From Selaginella moellendorffii (taxonomy: Eukaryota; Streptophyta; Lycopodiopsida; Selaginellales; Selaginellaceae): a stretch of DNA of 30,486 nt. Under the pieces are notes generated by a model. The model did no database searches. It was not told the origin of the DNA and saw only the letters and a program-made list of their open reading frames with translations. Positions 1-9,348 of the stretch are shown one piece after another. The translations under genes and the position numbers were made by a program. Position 1 is the first letter of the stretch. The number at the start of each line of letters is the position of its first letter. The stretch is taken from assembly GCF_000143415.4 (NCBI RefSeq), contig NW_003314490.1, forward strand, positions 1,047 to 31,532, written 5' to 3'.

Positions 1-116
1 AAACCCTTAAACCCTAAACCCTAAAACCCTAAACCCTAAACCCTACCCTAAACCCTAAACCCTAAACCCTAAACCTAAACCCTAAACCCTAAACCCTAAA
101 CCCTAAACCCTAAACC
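1..116. repeat. Terminal telomere array, plant-type (CCCTAAA)n
   Basis: Nearly continuous CCCTAAA units with a few variants (CCCTAAAA, CCTAAA, CCCTTAAA, one shortened CCCTA). The C-rich strand reads inward from position 1, as expected at the left end of a chromosome. The array passes directly into retroelement coding sequence, so it caps a truncated element and not ordinary subtelomeric DNA. Confidence 0.97.
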
Positions 117-118
117 GA

Positions 119-763
119 GTGGGCATTTGGACAGGTACACGAGCAGGCCTCGAACGATGGCTCCGAGGATACGGCACGCTGTGTCCTTCGATCAAGATCA
201 CCTCGGTGATCTCGCTCGAAGAGCTGGATATCCTCGATATCCACTTCTTCAAAGGCCCTCGCTTTGAAGAGACAGGCTGCCTCGACTCGTCCACGTTCCA
301 GAAGCCCCTCAACGCCTACCAGTACCTCCCCTGGACGTCGGTTCACCCACGGCACCAGAAGGTGGCATTCATCCGCAGCGAGCTCCGCAGATACCTCCTC
401 CGCGAGAGCACAGCCGATGGATTCCACGCCATGCGCACGCGGTTCTACCACCGCCTCCGTGCCCGGGGATACCCGACCTCCTTCCTCCATCACTGCTTCT
501 CCGGCATCTCCTACGACCAGCGACATCAAGCTCTCCTTGCACGCTCGCGCCGCTCTAGCGACGCCTGTCAACGGGCCCCCCTCGCCTTCAAGCTGCCTTA
601 CACACTCCACAGTGCACAGCTAGGCTTGGGGGACATCCTAAACCCTAAACAGGTGATGGATGAAGCTCCCGCAGACACACTCCCCCGAGTGATTACGTGC
701 TGGAGACGCTCCCCGAACCTCGGTTCGTTCCTGGTCAGGGCCAAGCTCCCTCCGCGAGCTTAG
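119..763 (+). pseudogene. PLE reverse-transcriptase ORF, C-terminal remnant
   Basis: About 214 codons are open from the telomere junction to a TAG stop. The catalytic YxDD region is missing because of the 5' truncation. What remains looks like the conserved PLE segment after the palm: a stretch around SLEELDILDIHFF, then QKPLNAYQYLPWTSVHPRHQK, then IRSELRRYLLRES and a basic RLRARGYP segment. The HP motif after a YLPWTS-like string and the RGYP string are what drew the assignment. The GTG at 119 is only where the frame opens after a stop at 104-106 and is not a true start. The copy cannot make an active enzyme. LINE-type reverse transcriptases are the alternative, but the telomeric setting and the motif order favour PLE. 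Confidence 0.8.
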
Positions 764-850
764 CCACGTCTTGTACCACACTTTGCAAGACACGGAAGCA
801 TATGTTTGCATCTTTCTCCGCGTACCCGATGACTCCCAGGGTCTGGCCGA

Positions 851-954
851 TGGACTTCAGGTATGTCCAAAGTCACTCCAGGCCACCCCCCTTTCGAGTC
901 AACGCCCGGTCAACGCGGAGTCAACGGTCAGAACGGAATATTCCCCAATATTCC
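851..954 (+). repeat. PLE 3' UTR repeat, copy A
   Basis: About 104 bp, starting near GGACTTCAGGTATGT and ending in two AATATTCC motifs. It shares the run TCAACGCGGAGTCAACGGTCA with only small changes in copy B at 1157-1261. A partial third copy starts near 1291 (GGGTATGTACGAGTGACACA). Confidence 0.8.
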
Positions 955-1156
955 GACTGTATCCCTGTTGACCGAGTCAAAACGGCATATACCGTTGGAT
1001 TCCGCTCTTCCTTCCGATCGTGAATATATGAGTTTCAACTCTGAACTCCACACACGATTCGTTGAAAAGCGTGTATTCCGTTAAAACGGTACCGCTCCTT
1101 CGACATCGGCGATGCACGCCGACAGCTCGCGGGATGGCTCTCCCCTGCACCACCGC

Positions 1157-1261
1157 TGGACTTCGGGTATGTATGAGTGACCTCAGGCCCTCCACCATCC
1201 CAGTCCACACACGGTCAACGCGGGGTCAACGGTCAACGACGGAATATTCTCAGAATATTCC
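1157..1261 (+). repeat. PLE 3' UTR repeat, copy B
   Basis: Starts at GGACTTCGGGTATGT and ends at GGAATATTCTCAGAATATTC. It matches copy A over its length with point differences and a small indel. Each copy ends in paired AATATT palindromes, which could form a hairpin in RNA or bind protein. Confidence 0.8.
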
Positions 1262-1602
1262 CTGCAAAGTGGACCACGTTTTTCGTCGCCGGGTATGTAC
1301 GAGTGACACAAGCATTGTGGACGTAACGCATGCATCATATCATGCTGCGTTTACAAGTTATCTTGCGTCAAAGGTACGTCACCCGCCGGCCGAACGCTTA
1401 CTGTCTTCGGCGATCCGCCGAAGTCATTCTCCGCGACTACCACTGCTGTGGAGTAACCAACACCAGCTGTGCTACGTTCGCAACCTCGCGAGCCAACGCT
1501 GCCACGCCACTTCGCATGGCCGCCACACGGACTCGCGCCACGTGACAGAGCCAAAATATAAGTAGAGTCGGCACCGAGCTAGGGTTAGGGTAGACACTAG
1601 AC

Positions 1603-1655
1603 GACTACACCCGGCTGATGAGTCCCAAAAAGGACGAAACCGGTCTCGGGTTGTC
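1603..1655 (+). ncRNA. Hammerhead ribozyme, type I topology with minimal stem III
   Basis: The conserved core is complete. CTGATGA is at 1615-1621. Stem II is GTCC (1622-1625) pairing with GGAC (1632-1635) across a CAAAAA loop, followed by GAAA at 1636-1639. The next bases, A1639-C-C-G-G-U1644-C1645, give a very short stem III and a GUC-type cleavage site, so predicted cleavage is after C1645. Stem I is ACCCGG (1609-1614) with TCGGGT (1646-1651), ending in one G.U pair, then an internal loop and a second helix of GAC (1603-1605) with GTC (1653-1655). Very short stem III is typical of hammerheads described in Penelope-like elements, where it is thought to favour dimers. The ribozyme lies in the PLE 3' UTR, in sense orientation with the element. 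Confidence 0.9.
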
Positions 1656-1816
1656 TCTTGTCCTCTCCCTCGCTCACGAATGAATGAAAATTCATTCCCT
1701 CGCATCCTCTACTTGCTCTCGATCACGCCGTTTCGACAACGGCACACGGAGAATGTGGATTGCACAAAGTGGTGCCGCGATCTCGCCGGATTGCAGCACT
1801 GCGGGGTGTCTTTGAC

Positions 1817-1925
1817 CCTAAACGCCTAAACGCGCCTAAACCCTAAACCCTAAACCTAAACCCTAAACCCTAAACCCGAAACCCTAAACCCTAAACCCTA
1901 AACCCTAAACCCTAAACCCTAAACC
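1817..1925. repeat. Interstitial telomeric block behind the PLE
   Basis: Starts with degenerate units (CCTAAACG, CGCCTAAA) and continues as CCCTAAA repeats in the same orientation as the terminal array. It reads as the former chromosome end onto which the retroelement was added, with the present telomere later formed on the element's truncated 5' end. Confidence 0.9.
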
Positions 1926-2214
1926 GATTTCCAGCGAGGCCCTCATTCCCTGATGGCCTCGCGCCTGAGCCTGAGGGCCTCGCGATTTCCAGCGAGGCCC
2001 TCTGGGAATGAGGCCCTCAGGGAATGAGGGCCTCGCGATTTCCAGCGAGGCCCTCATTCCCTATTTCCTAAGGGCCTCGCGATTTCCAGCAAGGCCCTCA
2101 TTCCCTCAGGGCCTCGCGATTTCTAGCGAGGCTCTCAGGGAATGAGGGCTTCGCGCCTGAGGGCCTCGCGATTTCTAGCGAGTCCCTCAGGTACCGAGGC
2201 CCTCCTTGTTTCAG
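1926..2214. repeat. Subtelomeric inverted-repeat array
   Basis: Repeated blocks of GCGATTTCCAGCGAGGCCCT alternate with their own reverse complement (AGGGCCTCGC), joined by CATTCCCT or AGGGAATGAG. About seven or eight half-units occur with small changes, and many adjacent pairs form perfect short palindromes centred on the CATTCCCTGAGGG linker. No coding potential was recognised. It lies between the old telomere block and the first gene remnant. Confidence 0.85.
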
Positions 2215-5200
2215 TGTTCACCTGCCCCTTGTATCTGGTTTTTGTTTCATGGTCTTCCTGTTTCAAACATTGATTTCTTTTCACATTTCTAACCCCACAT
2301 TTGAACGCAGCGCTACAAGCTTTTTACCAAGAACCGGAAATTGGCGGCTGCCAGGAGGGTCATCTCGTTGGACCCAAACCATGAGTACTTTCAAGATGGT
2401 GTCAAGAAGAAACTCGGAACATTCAAAGTGCTCCTCAAGTTGTGTAGGGTCGAGATGCGAGAGGGTGGCTTTCGGGCAGGAGCTGAGTATGCCTGGCCAC
2501 GGAATGACATCGAGCCAAGGATCAGAAGCGGGCGGAAGATCTGCAAGGTTCCTGATGATCACAAGTTGGTCGTCGATATCGATGACCGACTGGAGAAAGG
2601 GTTCAGTGTTTGTGACTCGAGTGCTGACATTATCCTGAAAGAGTGGGACGAGTCAAGTGATGAAAGCACTGAGAGGGGCATTGTGATCGGGTGGTTTCAG
2701 GACGGTGAAACCATTATCTTGACGTACGAGCAAAAAGGTGAGATCAAGACATCCTATTATGCGATCAAGAACCATCGTCACACGGAGGATGTGGACCGCT
2801 TACTTGTAGAACATCAGGATTGGAATTTGGCACAGGTGCTTGATGTCTTTTCAACGCACAAGGAAAGGAAGTTCTGGAGGAGCCGATCGCAGACGTTGAA
2901 CCTGTGGCAACCGGAGTGGGCCTCACGTCCAATTGACCTTGCAGCAGAGTACCGGCGTTTGCATCCGGTGGCGAAGAGGACCAATCCTCTCGATCTGGCG
3001 ACAGCCAATACCGACGAGAACGAGTCCGACGCTTCCGGGGACTTGGAAGGGAAGAAGGGTCCGCCGAAGAAGAAGGGTCCGCCGAAGAAGAAGCAAAAGA
3101 GGACGGAGCCTGAGATTGTTGAGAGTGAGGCTGACAACTCCCTGGAGGAAATTGGCGACTTGGAAGCGGGGACTTCCAAAGGAAAGAAGAAGCCAAGGAA
3201 GAAGAAGTTGAGCGAGGAGGAGGAGAAGAAGCTTGCGATAGCCGAAACCGGCGCGATCGCGAACAAGGGACTCTTCTTTGGCCAAGAGACAAGGAGGATG
3301 CGGGTGAGTGACTTGGTCATCAACCAGATGCTCAACCACAGGGCCTTTGAGACATCGTGGAAGGACGACCTGGTCCAGCAGATGAAGGGGATGCCACGAG
3401 AGCCGGCGGCTGCCCACGTTATTCCATTTGTTGGCAGCGTGGAAAAACCGATTTTCATCACGAGACTTGACCAGCTGTCCAAGGAGTTGGCAAAGAAGGA
3501 GAACTACGTATTGAAGGGGTTTGTTGTTTCCGGAGCACACTCCACGGTGGCGCTGCAAGAGATTGAGAAGGAGCACAAGTCGTGACTTGAGCGGCAATCA
3601 ACAACCATCAATGACTTCTTCACAATCAGGAAAGTGTTGTTTGTTAACAAGGGCGTCTTGACCTTGGAGGAGATTTTGAAGCTGTCAAAGAGCGACAATA
3701 ATCGAGATGTACAACATTACCAGCCAACCTTCACTGGCACCATGAAACAGGCCCAGCTTTTCTGGTTGGAGTTCAGGAAGCCGGAGAAATCTCCTAATGG
3801 TGTTCCACACTCGCCGAGATGGAAGGTAAACTCAAAACATACCTCCTTTTTCCTTGCTAATTTGACTTTCAACTGATTGCAGGAGCTGGAGAGAGTGCTC
3901 TCCGTCATCTTAAACCGGAACGACCACGGAATGGTGCACCGGCTCGTCTCTTGCAAGGAGAAGGCCTGGGAGAGCTGGGAGAAGATTTTTGATCTGAATG
4001 AGAAGATGGAACTTGCCTCCATCGCTGAAGTCCCTGCTGAACCGGTGAAGAAGAGCGTTGGTGTTCGAAAGAGAGACTACACGATGAACCTCCACAAGAT
4101 GAAGTTCCTTGCCGCACTAGTGGACGAGGATATCGGTTTTCTCGGGGAGCAGATCCTTGTAGGGAACGCTGTATTCTGCAGCAAAAAGGAGGCAGACAAA
4201 CACGACAAATAGCTGGTCACCGAGCTCGCAAACACTCTCAGGGAGCGGCAGGTGATTGTGGATGAGTATAGGAAGCTGGCGGAGGCGTACAACCCGGAGA
4301 AGTTCAAGAAGATGAAAAGAGCGGAGTTCCGTGAAGCCGTGAACTTGGGGGACGACTTCTTGGATATGTGGGCGAGGACGAATTTCATGCACATGAAGTG
4401 CATGAAGGACCCGTCCAAGACGTTTGCTCCCGAGTCTTACCTCCGCGAGCAAATGATGAGCCGGATAAGGGGGAGAACTGACGTCGCCAAGGATGACTCC
4501 CCCTTTCGTGTCTTCGACCTTATGAACACGGCGGATGCGTGGGGTACTAGGCTTGCGACTGAGGTACGCCCGGTTGGTTTGTTCATTTTGGACTTGAGAG
4601 GCGCTGGTTGGACGCGGCAACAACTTGGTGAGACGTTTGGTCAAGCTGCTCTTCTCCTCACCAAAGACAGTCACATTTCGATTTTCTTCGACATCAACGA
4701 CTTCCAGATGGTCGTGGATGCAGTGGAGACGTATCTGACGAACAAGCACTTGCCTTCCTTCTTTGTCATCTCCAATGAAAAGACTGCCCCGCGGGTCAAA
4801 GCTATGGCGCTGCATCTCTCCATGGCAAGGGTCTTGGATAAGGACGACGAGTTCAAGACACTGCTGGATGATGAAGAGGAGCGTCCTCTCCCAACTGGAT
4901 GGTCTCCTTTGGATATCGGTCCTTTCAAAGGAGACATCGGGCTTTGCCTTTTCGACCATCTCATGAGTCTCGTCCAGGATCAGGTGTACTGGGTTGCGAT
5001 CAATTGCGAGCGAGCGTTGTAGGCCGGGATCCAGGTTGGAAAGATAGGTGTGCTCGTCCTCGAGAAAGGAGACATTTGACAGATGAGGAGGAACATTGAA
5101 TCGGCAAACCGGCAACAAGTGGGTCCAATCTTTGCTAGGAGTCAGCCGCTCAACAATCCAGTTCAAGATCCACCGCCAAACAACAACTTGATCCTCTCGG

Positions 5201-5287
5201 TGGATGTTCAACTTCCCAGCAACACCACCCCTCCACCCTCCAACAACATCCCGCCGCCGGAGGAGGAAGTCACCCAGGGCGAGCAGG

Positions 5288-5525
5288 AGTTGGAGCCGCA
5301 ACGCAGCGAGGAGCTCGAGCCGGAGGAGCTGCAGGGCAGCGAGGAGCTCGAGCCCGAGGAGCTGCAGGGCAGCGAGGAGCTCGAGCGAGAGGAGCTGCAG
5401 GGCAGCGAAGAGCTCGAGCGAGAGGAGCCGCAGGGCAGCGAGGAGCTGGAGTCGAAGCCGGAAGGCAGCGAGGAGCTGGAGTCGGAGCCAGAGGGCACTG
5501 AGGAGGAGCTGGAGTCGGAGGAGCG
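5288..5525 (+). repeat. Coding minisatellite, Glu-rich 11-residue repeat
   Basis: A 33-bp unit encoding roughly SEELEPEELQG is repeated about four times, then shortens to SEELESKPEG-like units. It lies inside the left ParB-family pseudogene and adds a strongly acidic tract just before its small 3' exons. Confidence 0.85.
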
Positions 5526-5847
5526 TCCAAACACACGGAAGAGAGCGCTAGGACAGGACAGAACGAAACCCATCTTTAAAAAGCAACGTGTCCACTCTGA
5601 ATGTGTGTAGTAAATTTCTAAATAAATTATTTGTGTGTCGTTTTGAATTCTTTTTTTCTATGATACAGATATCAAGGAGAAAAACAATGCTGATGACGAG
5701 ATAGGGGAAAACATCGCTGAGGTGAACAAAGTTGATGAATCCATTTCAAAAGTCACAAACAGTAAGTTGCAATTTTTTGACAATTGATATCTTTATCTAT
5801 TTGGCCTGAGATGCTACTAATGTGTCAGGTGAGGAGGATATTCCTGT

Positions 5848-6170
5848 GACAAGCAGCCAATTTCAAGTGGTGGTCAAACCCTTACCCTCGCAAGAAAACG
5901 CGAGCAGCCAATTTCAAGTGGTGGTCAAACCCTTACCCTCGCAAGAAAACGCGAGCAGCCAGCTTGAAGTGGTGGCGGAACCCTCACCCTCGCGAAAAAA
6001 CGCGAGCAGCCAGCTTCAAGTCATGGGCGAACCCTCACCCTCGCGAGAAAACGCGAGCAGCCAGCTTCAAGTCATGGGCGAACCCTCACCCTCGCGAGAA
6101 AACGCGAGCAGCCAGCTTCCAGTCGTGGCCGAATCCTCACCCTCACGAGAAAACGTGAGCAACCAACTTC
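5848..6170 (+). repeat. Coding tandem repeat, 51-bp / 17-residue unit, six copies
   Basis: Units read SSQLQVMGEPSPSRENA or close variants. Two pairs of neighbouring copies are nearly identical, which indicates recent unit duplication. The sixth copy degrades into NQLQDG at a GTAAAT donor. It lies in a single exon of the left pseudogene that follows a TGTCAG acceptor near 5828. Confidence 0.9.
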
Positions 6171-7049
6171 AAGATGGTAAATCTAAATGTTTCGGGCAAC
6201 CAACTATATCACGTGTTTGCATTCCCAGCCGCCAAGGACAACCGACTGATCCAACTCTCGGAAGAACTCAAGATCTTTCTGGAAAAAAAAGATCTCGATC
6301 TTTCTGAAGATGATTCAGATGACATAAACGCCAAGGAAGGGATTCTTCATGCCAAAAAAGATAACTCAAGACGCACCAGAGGACAATCATGACCGAACTC
6401 GTGGTAAATGTCAATTTTGATATAATTTTTTACAAAACTAAAACCATATTATGTCCTCAACAGAGAACCAGAAGCACGAAATTTCATTCAACGACCAAAT
6501 GCCTCCTCAGTTTGTTCAAGATACATTGGATTTTGAACAACATGACAGTGTCGCTAATGATAACGAAACTGCCCCTATTGAACAAGGGGTCACATGTTCC
6601 GCCCAAAGAGATGAGTTTGGAACAACAAGTGTTTTGAACCAAGATGGTAAGTTGATCCTTTCAATTTTTTAAATTTAACTGATATGTCATTCGGATTTCA
6701 GGAAAGAGAACGGAGGCAACCTCTCAGGGAGTGGGGGGTGTACAAACGTCAAAGAGTTCTAAAGAAAAGAGGAAGACGAAACCAAAGGTTGGAGGATCGC
6801 AAGCGGTCAGAAGATCAACTAGACATAGACAACATGCTCCACCATCAACATAGACAACTGCAAGGACAATCAAATTCAATCGCAGAAGAAGTCGATGTCT
6901 TCATTCGAGCAGTAGCGAGAGCTGAAGGAGCTATTAGTGAAGAAGATGTATCTAGTTAAGAATTTCAATTTGTAAATAGATATCAAAAATTAAACATTAG
7001 ACGTTCGAGACACGTGAAACTCTCGCGACCATCTTCTTTTATTTTTCTC

Positions 7050-7195
7050 AACCACGCTAATTCTCACGCTAATTCTCTCGTGGTCTCTTTCATAATAAAA
7101 TAGATAACATGTCTAGACTGGAGTAGACGTGGTTTCTTTCTAGTCTAGACAAAATATTTTATTATGAAAGAGACCACGAGAGAATTAACGTGGTC
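7050..7195. repeat. Long inverted repeat (MITE-like hairpin)
   Basis: The left arm near 7069-7100 (AATTCTCTCGTGGTCTCTTT, continuing CATAATAAAAT) is matched by its reverse complement at about 7156-7187. The outer part CCACGCTAATTCTC pairs with GAGAATTAACGTGG. Inner GTCTAGAC copies extend the fold. The left arm carries a 13-nt internal duplication (ACGCTAATTCTC repeated). No target-site duplication was identified. Confidence 0.75.
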
Positions 7196-7263
7196 CAGAG
7201 ACATGTTAAACATTTTATTATGTAAGTTATGTGTTAATTAAATGTTATTAATGTTAAGTAAGA

Positions 7264-7308
7264 AATATTCCTTTCTTTAAAAAGAATAAATAATTTATAA
7301 GAAAGGAA
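7264..7308. repeat. Short perfect inverted repeat
   Basis: ATATTCCTTTCTT and AAGAAAGGAATAT face each other across about 20 AT-rich bases. It sits immediately beside the truncated end of the gypsy reverse-transcriptase fragment. Confidence 0.7.
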
Positions 7309-7318
7309 TATACTTTTG

Positions 7319-9300
7319 GGACTTGAATGAGTCCCATTTTAATGGAATATTGCATCTGAAATCATCCATGAAGACTCTCATGAAATCAGTCAGGTATTCC
7401 CTGAAAATGTTGGTGACCAATCGCTGAAAAGTGAAGGGGGCATTGCATAGGCCAAATGGCATGCGCCGATAGGCGTAGGCACCCCAAGGACTGATAAAGG
7501 CAGTCTTATGCTGGTCGGCAGGTGCGATGGTGACCTGATTGAAGCCTGAAAACCCATCTAGGAATGAGTACATATCATGGCCAGCGACTGAATCAAGAAC
7601 TTCATCAGAGAAAGGAATAGGGAAGGCATCTTTCTGTGTGACATCATTCAACTTCTTGTAGTTGACACAGAAGCGAAGTTTCCCACTCTTCTTAGGCACA
7701 ACAAGCAATGGTGAAAGCCATGTAGGGTTTTAGATAGGGTAGATGTAATCCACCTCAAGAAGCTTGTCAAGCTCTTGCTTCACTTGGTCCATCAGGTTCG
7801 GATTCATCCGATAGGCATGTTGGCAGCGTGGCTTGGCGTCAGGCAATAGCTCAATGGTATGCATACAAAGATCAGGCGAAACACCTTTAAGATCTTTATA
7901 GCTCCAGGCAAAGGCTGCCTTATGACGCTTGAGAAGTTCTAGGCCCTTGGCCTGAAAACTAGGCGAGATATCCTTGCCTATAACGATGTAATGCTTGAGA
8001 TTCTCATCATCTGCGGAGATGGTGGGAATGTAAGTGCCTGAGTGATAGGAGGCTTTTCACGAGAGATATCAACTGCGACACGGTAAAGATCAATCTCAGC
8101 AAAACGTTTGAGATCAGGGTAAGCCTTCAAGATCTGGGCTTCCTCATAATCATCCAAACCATCTTTCCAATCATATAATTCCTCAAGATCGATGGGGCGA
8201 TTCCCAGGCGAGACAGGCTTGCAGGCTTTGGTAGAGACATTGACTGGACCATCAGGTCTTTCAAGGATAACTCGGTCTCTAGGCCAATCCTGTAGTGTGC
8301 CTGTTCGTCGTAGCCAGGGACGACCAAGGAGTACCGGGTAAGCATCAGGCTGTTTGGGCAGCCTGTCATGACTCTAGCAAGAAAGGGGAACAAAAGCTAG
8401 CAGCCGTAACTGGTGTTGATTGAATTCAAGGAAACAAAGTACAAGACCTATTCTTATATACTAGTTTATAGAGCCAAACTTGGAGTGTTCTATAAATGGG
8501 TCTTGAGATCCAACCGTAGAAGATGAACGGTGAAGATGATAATCCAAATATAAGGTCTTGAATATACCTTGAAATATACCAGATCCCAATATGCTCGAGA
8601 ATATAATTAATCTGAGTTTAGGACTTGCGTATTTAATTAGGGGCAGGAACCCTAGTTCCTGACACAGCCTAAGAATGATGTAATTGACCGGAATTTTAAC
8701 TCCTTTGATATTGGTAACAACATTGCGGATGATGCCTTGAGGTCTCACTGAACGATGATCTGCCATTCGAACATTGAATGGGGCAGGTTCTAGTGGGCCT
8801 AAGCCAAGCATATTGGCTGTTCGCTCTTCCATGATGTTCACGCCCGAGCCACCATCAAGCATAACACCTTTGATGGGGTGGCGTCCAATGTATAGATCAA
8901 TACATGGAACATTGTTGTCACAGTCGCCTGGTTGAGCCTCAGCATGAAAGACATCAATGCTGGGTTCCACATGAATGATATCCTCAGGTCGGATAAGAGG
9001 CTCTGGAGCTGCGCTTTTAGGCTCTGGAACTACGCTTTTAGGCTCTGGAACCTTACGTTCAGGTTCGGGAGCTGCGCTCTTAGGCTCTGGAGTTGCTGCC
9101 TGAGTAATCAGATGCTGAAGCTTATCGCCTAAGTAAGGGGCAAGCTGAAGCAACTGAGCAAGCATAATCTGAAGATTCTGATTGAGAATTGTGCTTGCTA
9201 TCTCTTGGCTAGCAACAGCCTGGCTAGTATCAGCGTCACCTAAAATTGCCTCTGCCATCGGACTAGGTATTGCCTCTGCCATCGGACTAGGTATTGCCTC
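7319..9300 (-). mobile_element. Ty3/gypsy retrotransposon fragment (gag C-terminus to RT)
   Basis: Reading from high to low coordinates there is a gag-like tail with Pro-Glu-Pro-Lys repeats, a retropepsin, the linker between protease and reverse transcriptase, and the N-terminal half of RT. RT stops right after the FMDDF version of the YxDD motif at about 7345. RNase H, integrase and both LTRs are absent, and the frame is broken in several places. The 5' side meets LINE sequence near 9300. Confidence 0.85.
7345..8060 (-). pseudogene. Ty3/gypsy reverse transcriptase, broken and truncated
   Basis: The linker motif FAWSYKDLKGVSPDL, then HTIELLPDAKPRCQHAYRMN, leads into VKQELDKLLEVDYIYPI, where a TAA interrupts the frame at about 7732. 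The frame then continues as SPLLVVPKKSGKLRFCVNYK, FSGFNQVTIAP and YRRMPFGLCNAPFTFQR to FMDDF. These are the standard Ty3/gypsy RT blocks in order. The enzyme is inactive because the second half is missing and there is an internal stop. Confidence 0.9.
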
Positions 9301-9348
9301 CACGTTTGTGTGCGTGCATGTATCGGCGTCTAAGGCGTTGACACTCAT
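8461..9348 (-). pseudogene. Ty3/gypsy gag tail and retropepsin remnant
   Basis: One open frame of about 295 codons. The retropepsin active site appears as MLDGGSGVNIME (DSG-type signature written DGGSG), followed by the usual hydrophobic second block. N-terminal to it are several PEPKSAAPEP-like repeats and a leading 24-bp direct duplication (CCATCGGACTAGGTATTGCC twice, about 9257-9298). The downstream protease segment with YPVLLGRPWLRR lies in another frame at about 8260-8340, so the polyprotein is frame-shifted. The first 15 or so codons may belong to the adjoining LINE. Confidence 0.8.

Larger units (their letters stand above)
117..1816 (+). mobile_element. 5'-truncated telomere-capped Penelope-like element
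   Basis: The element starts abruptly against the telomere, inside the reverse-transcriptase ORF, and runs away from the chromosome end. It has a C-terminal ORF (119-763), a short internal telomeric stretch (about 636-650), a repeat-bearing 3' UTR (851-1310), a hammerhead ribozyme core (1603-1655) and a 3' end abutting a second telomeric block (1817-1925). Endonuclease-deficient PLEs attached to telomeres, with telomere-facing truncated 5' ends and telomeric motifs near their 3' ends, are a known group reported from rotifers, fungi, stramenopiles and plants. Whether this copy's family lacks the GIY-YIG endonuclease cannot be seen because that part is outside the copy. The exact 3' boundary is inferred from where telomeric repeats begin. 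Confidence 0.85.
2309..6853 (+). pseudogene. ParB-like / degenerate methyltransferase-like family gene, inactivated
   Basis: This is a diverged paralogue of the gene at 22546-27922. The first visible exon starts after an AACGCAG acceptor at 2309. An upstream exon is not visible and may be lost in the subtelomeric repeats. In order it has an N-terminal region (2309-2990), Lys-rich nuclear-localisation-like runs (GPPKKK twice, about 3056-3095), a ParB-N-like segment (3295-3570, ending in VSGAHSTVALQEIEKE), a 57-nt phase-0 intron (3826-3882), a methyltransferase-like region (about 4490-5075, with LFILDLRGAGW and ISIFFDINDF), then Glu-rich and 17-residue repeats and small exons joined by mostly phase-1 introns to a stop at 6851-6853. 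Four stops interrupt one otherwise continuous frame: TGA 3583, TAG 4210, TAG 5020 and TGA near 5078. A frame break is also likely near the A run at about 6285. The frame is otherwise clean over more than 1,000 codons, which suggests recent loss. No FCP1 domain was found at this 3' end. Biochemical function is unknown. Confidence 0.75.
6854..7318. other. AT-rich gene-free stretch with hairpins
   Basis: No coding region was recognised. It contains the long inverted repeat at 7050-7195, the smaller one at 7264-7308, and GGGACT/AGTCCC flanking TGAATG at about 7318-7335. It separates the left pseudogene from the gypsy fragment and could hold remnants of an LTR or MITE, but no LTR end was identified. 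Confidence 0.6.

Noticed and set aside
5208-5573. Minus-strand Ser-rich open frames opposite the Glu-rich repeat.
   Set aside because: They mirror the low-complexity coding repeat on the plus strand and have no independent support.
2309-6853. Reassigned stop codons or stop read-through for the left ParB-family gene.
   Set aside because: The right paralogue uses normal codons and contains no internal TAG or TGA, and the kinase and axonemal genes end normally. Pseudogenisation is simpler.
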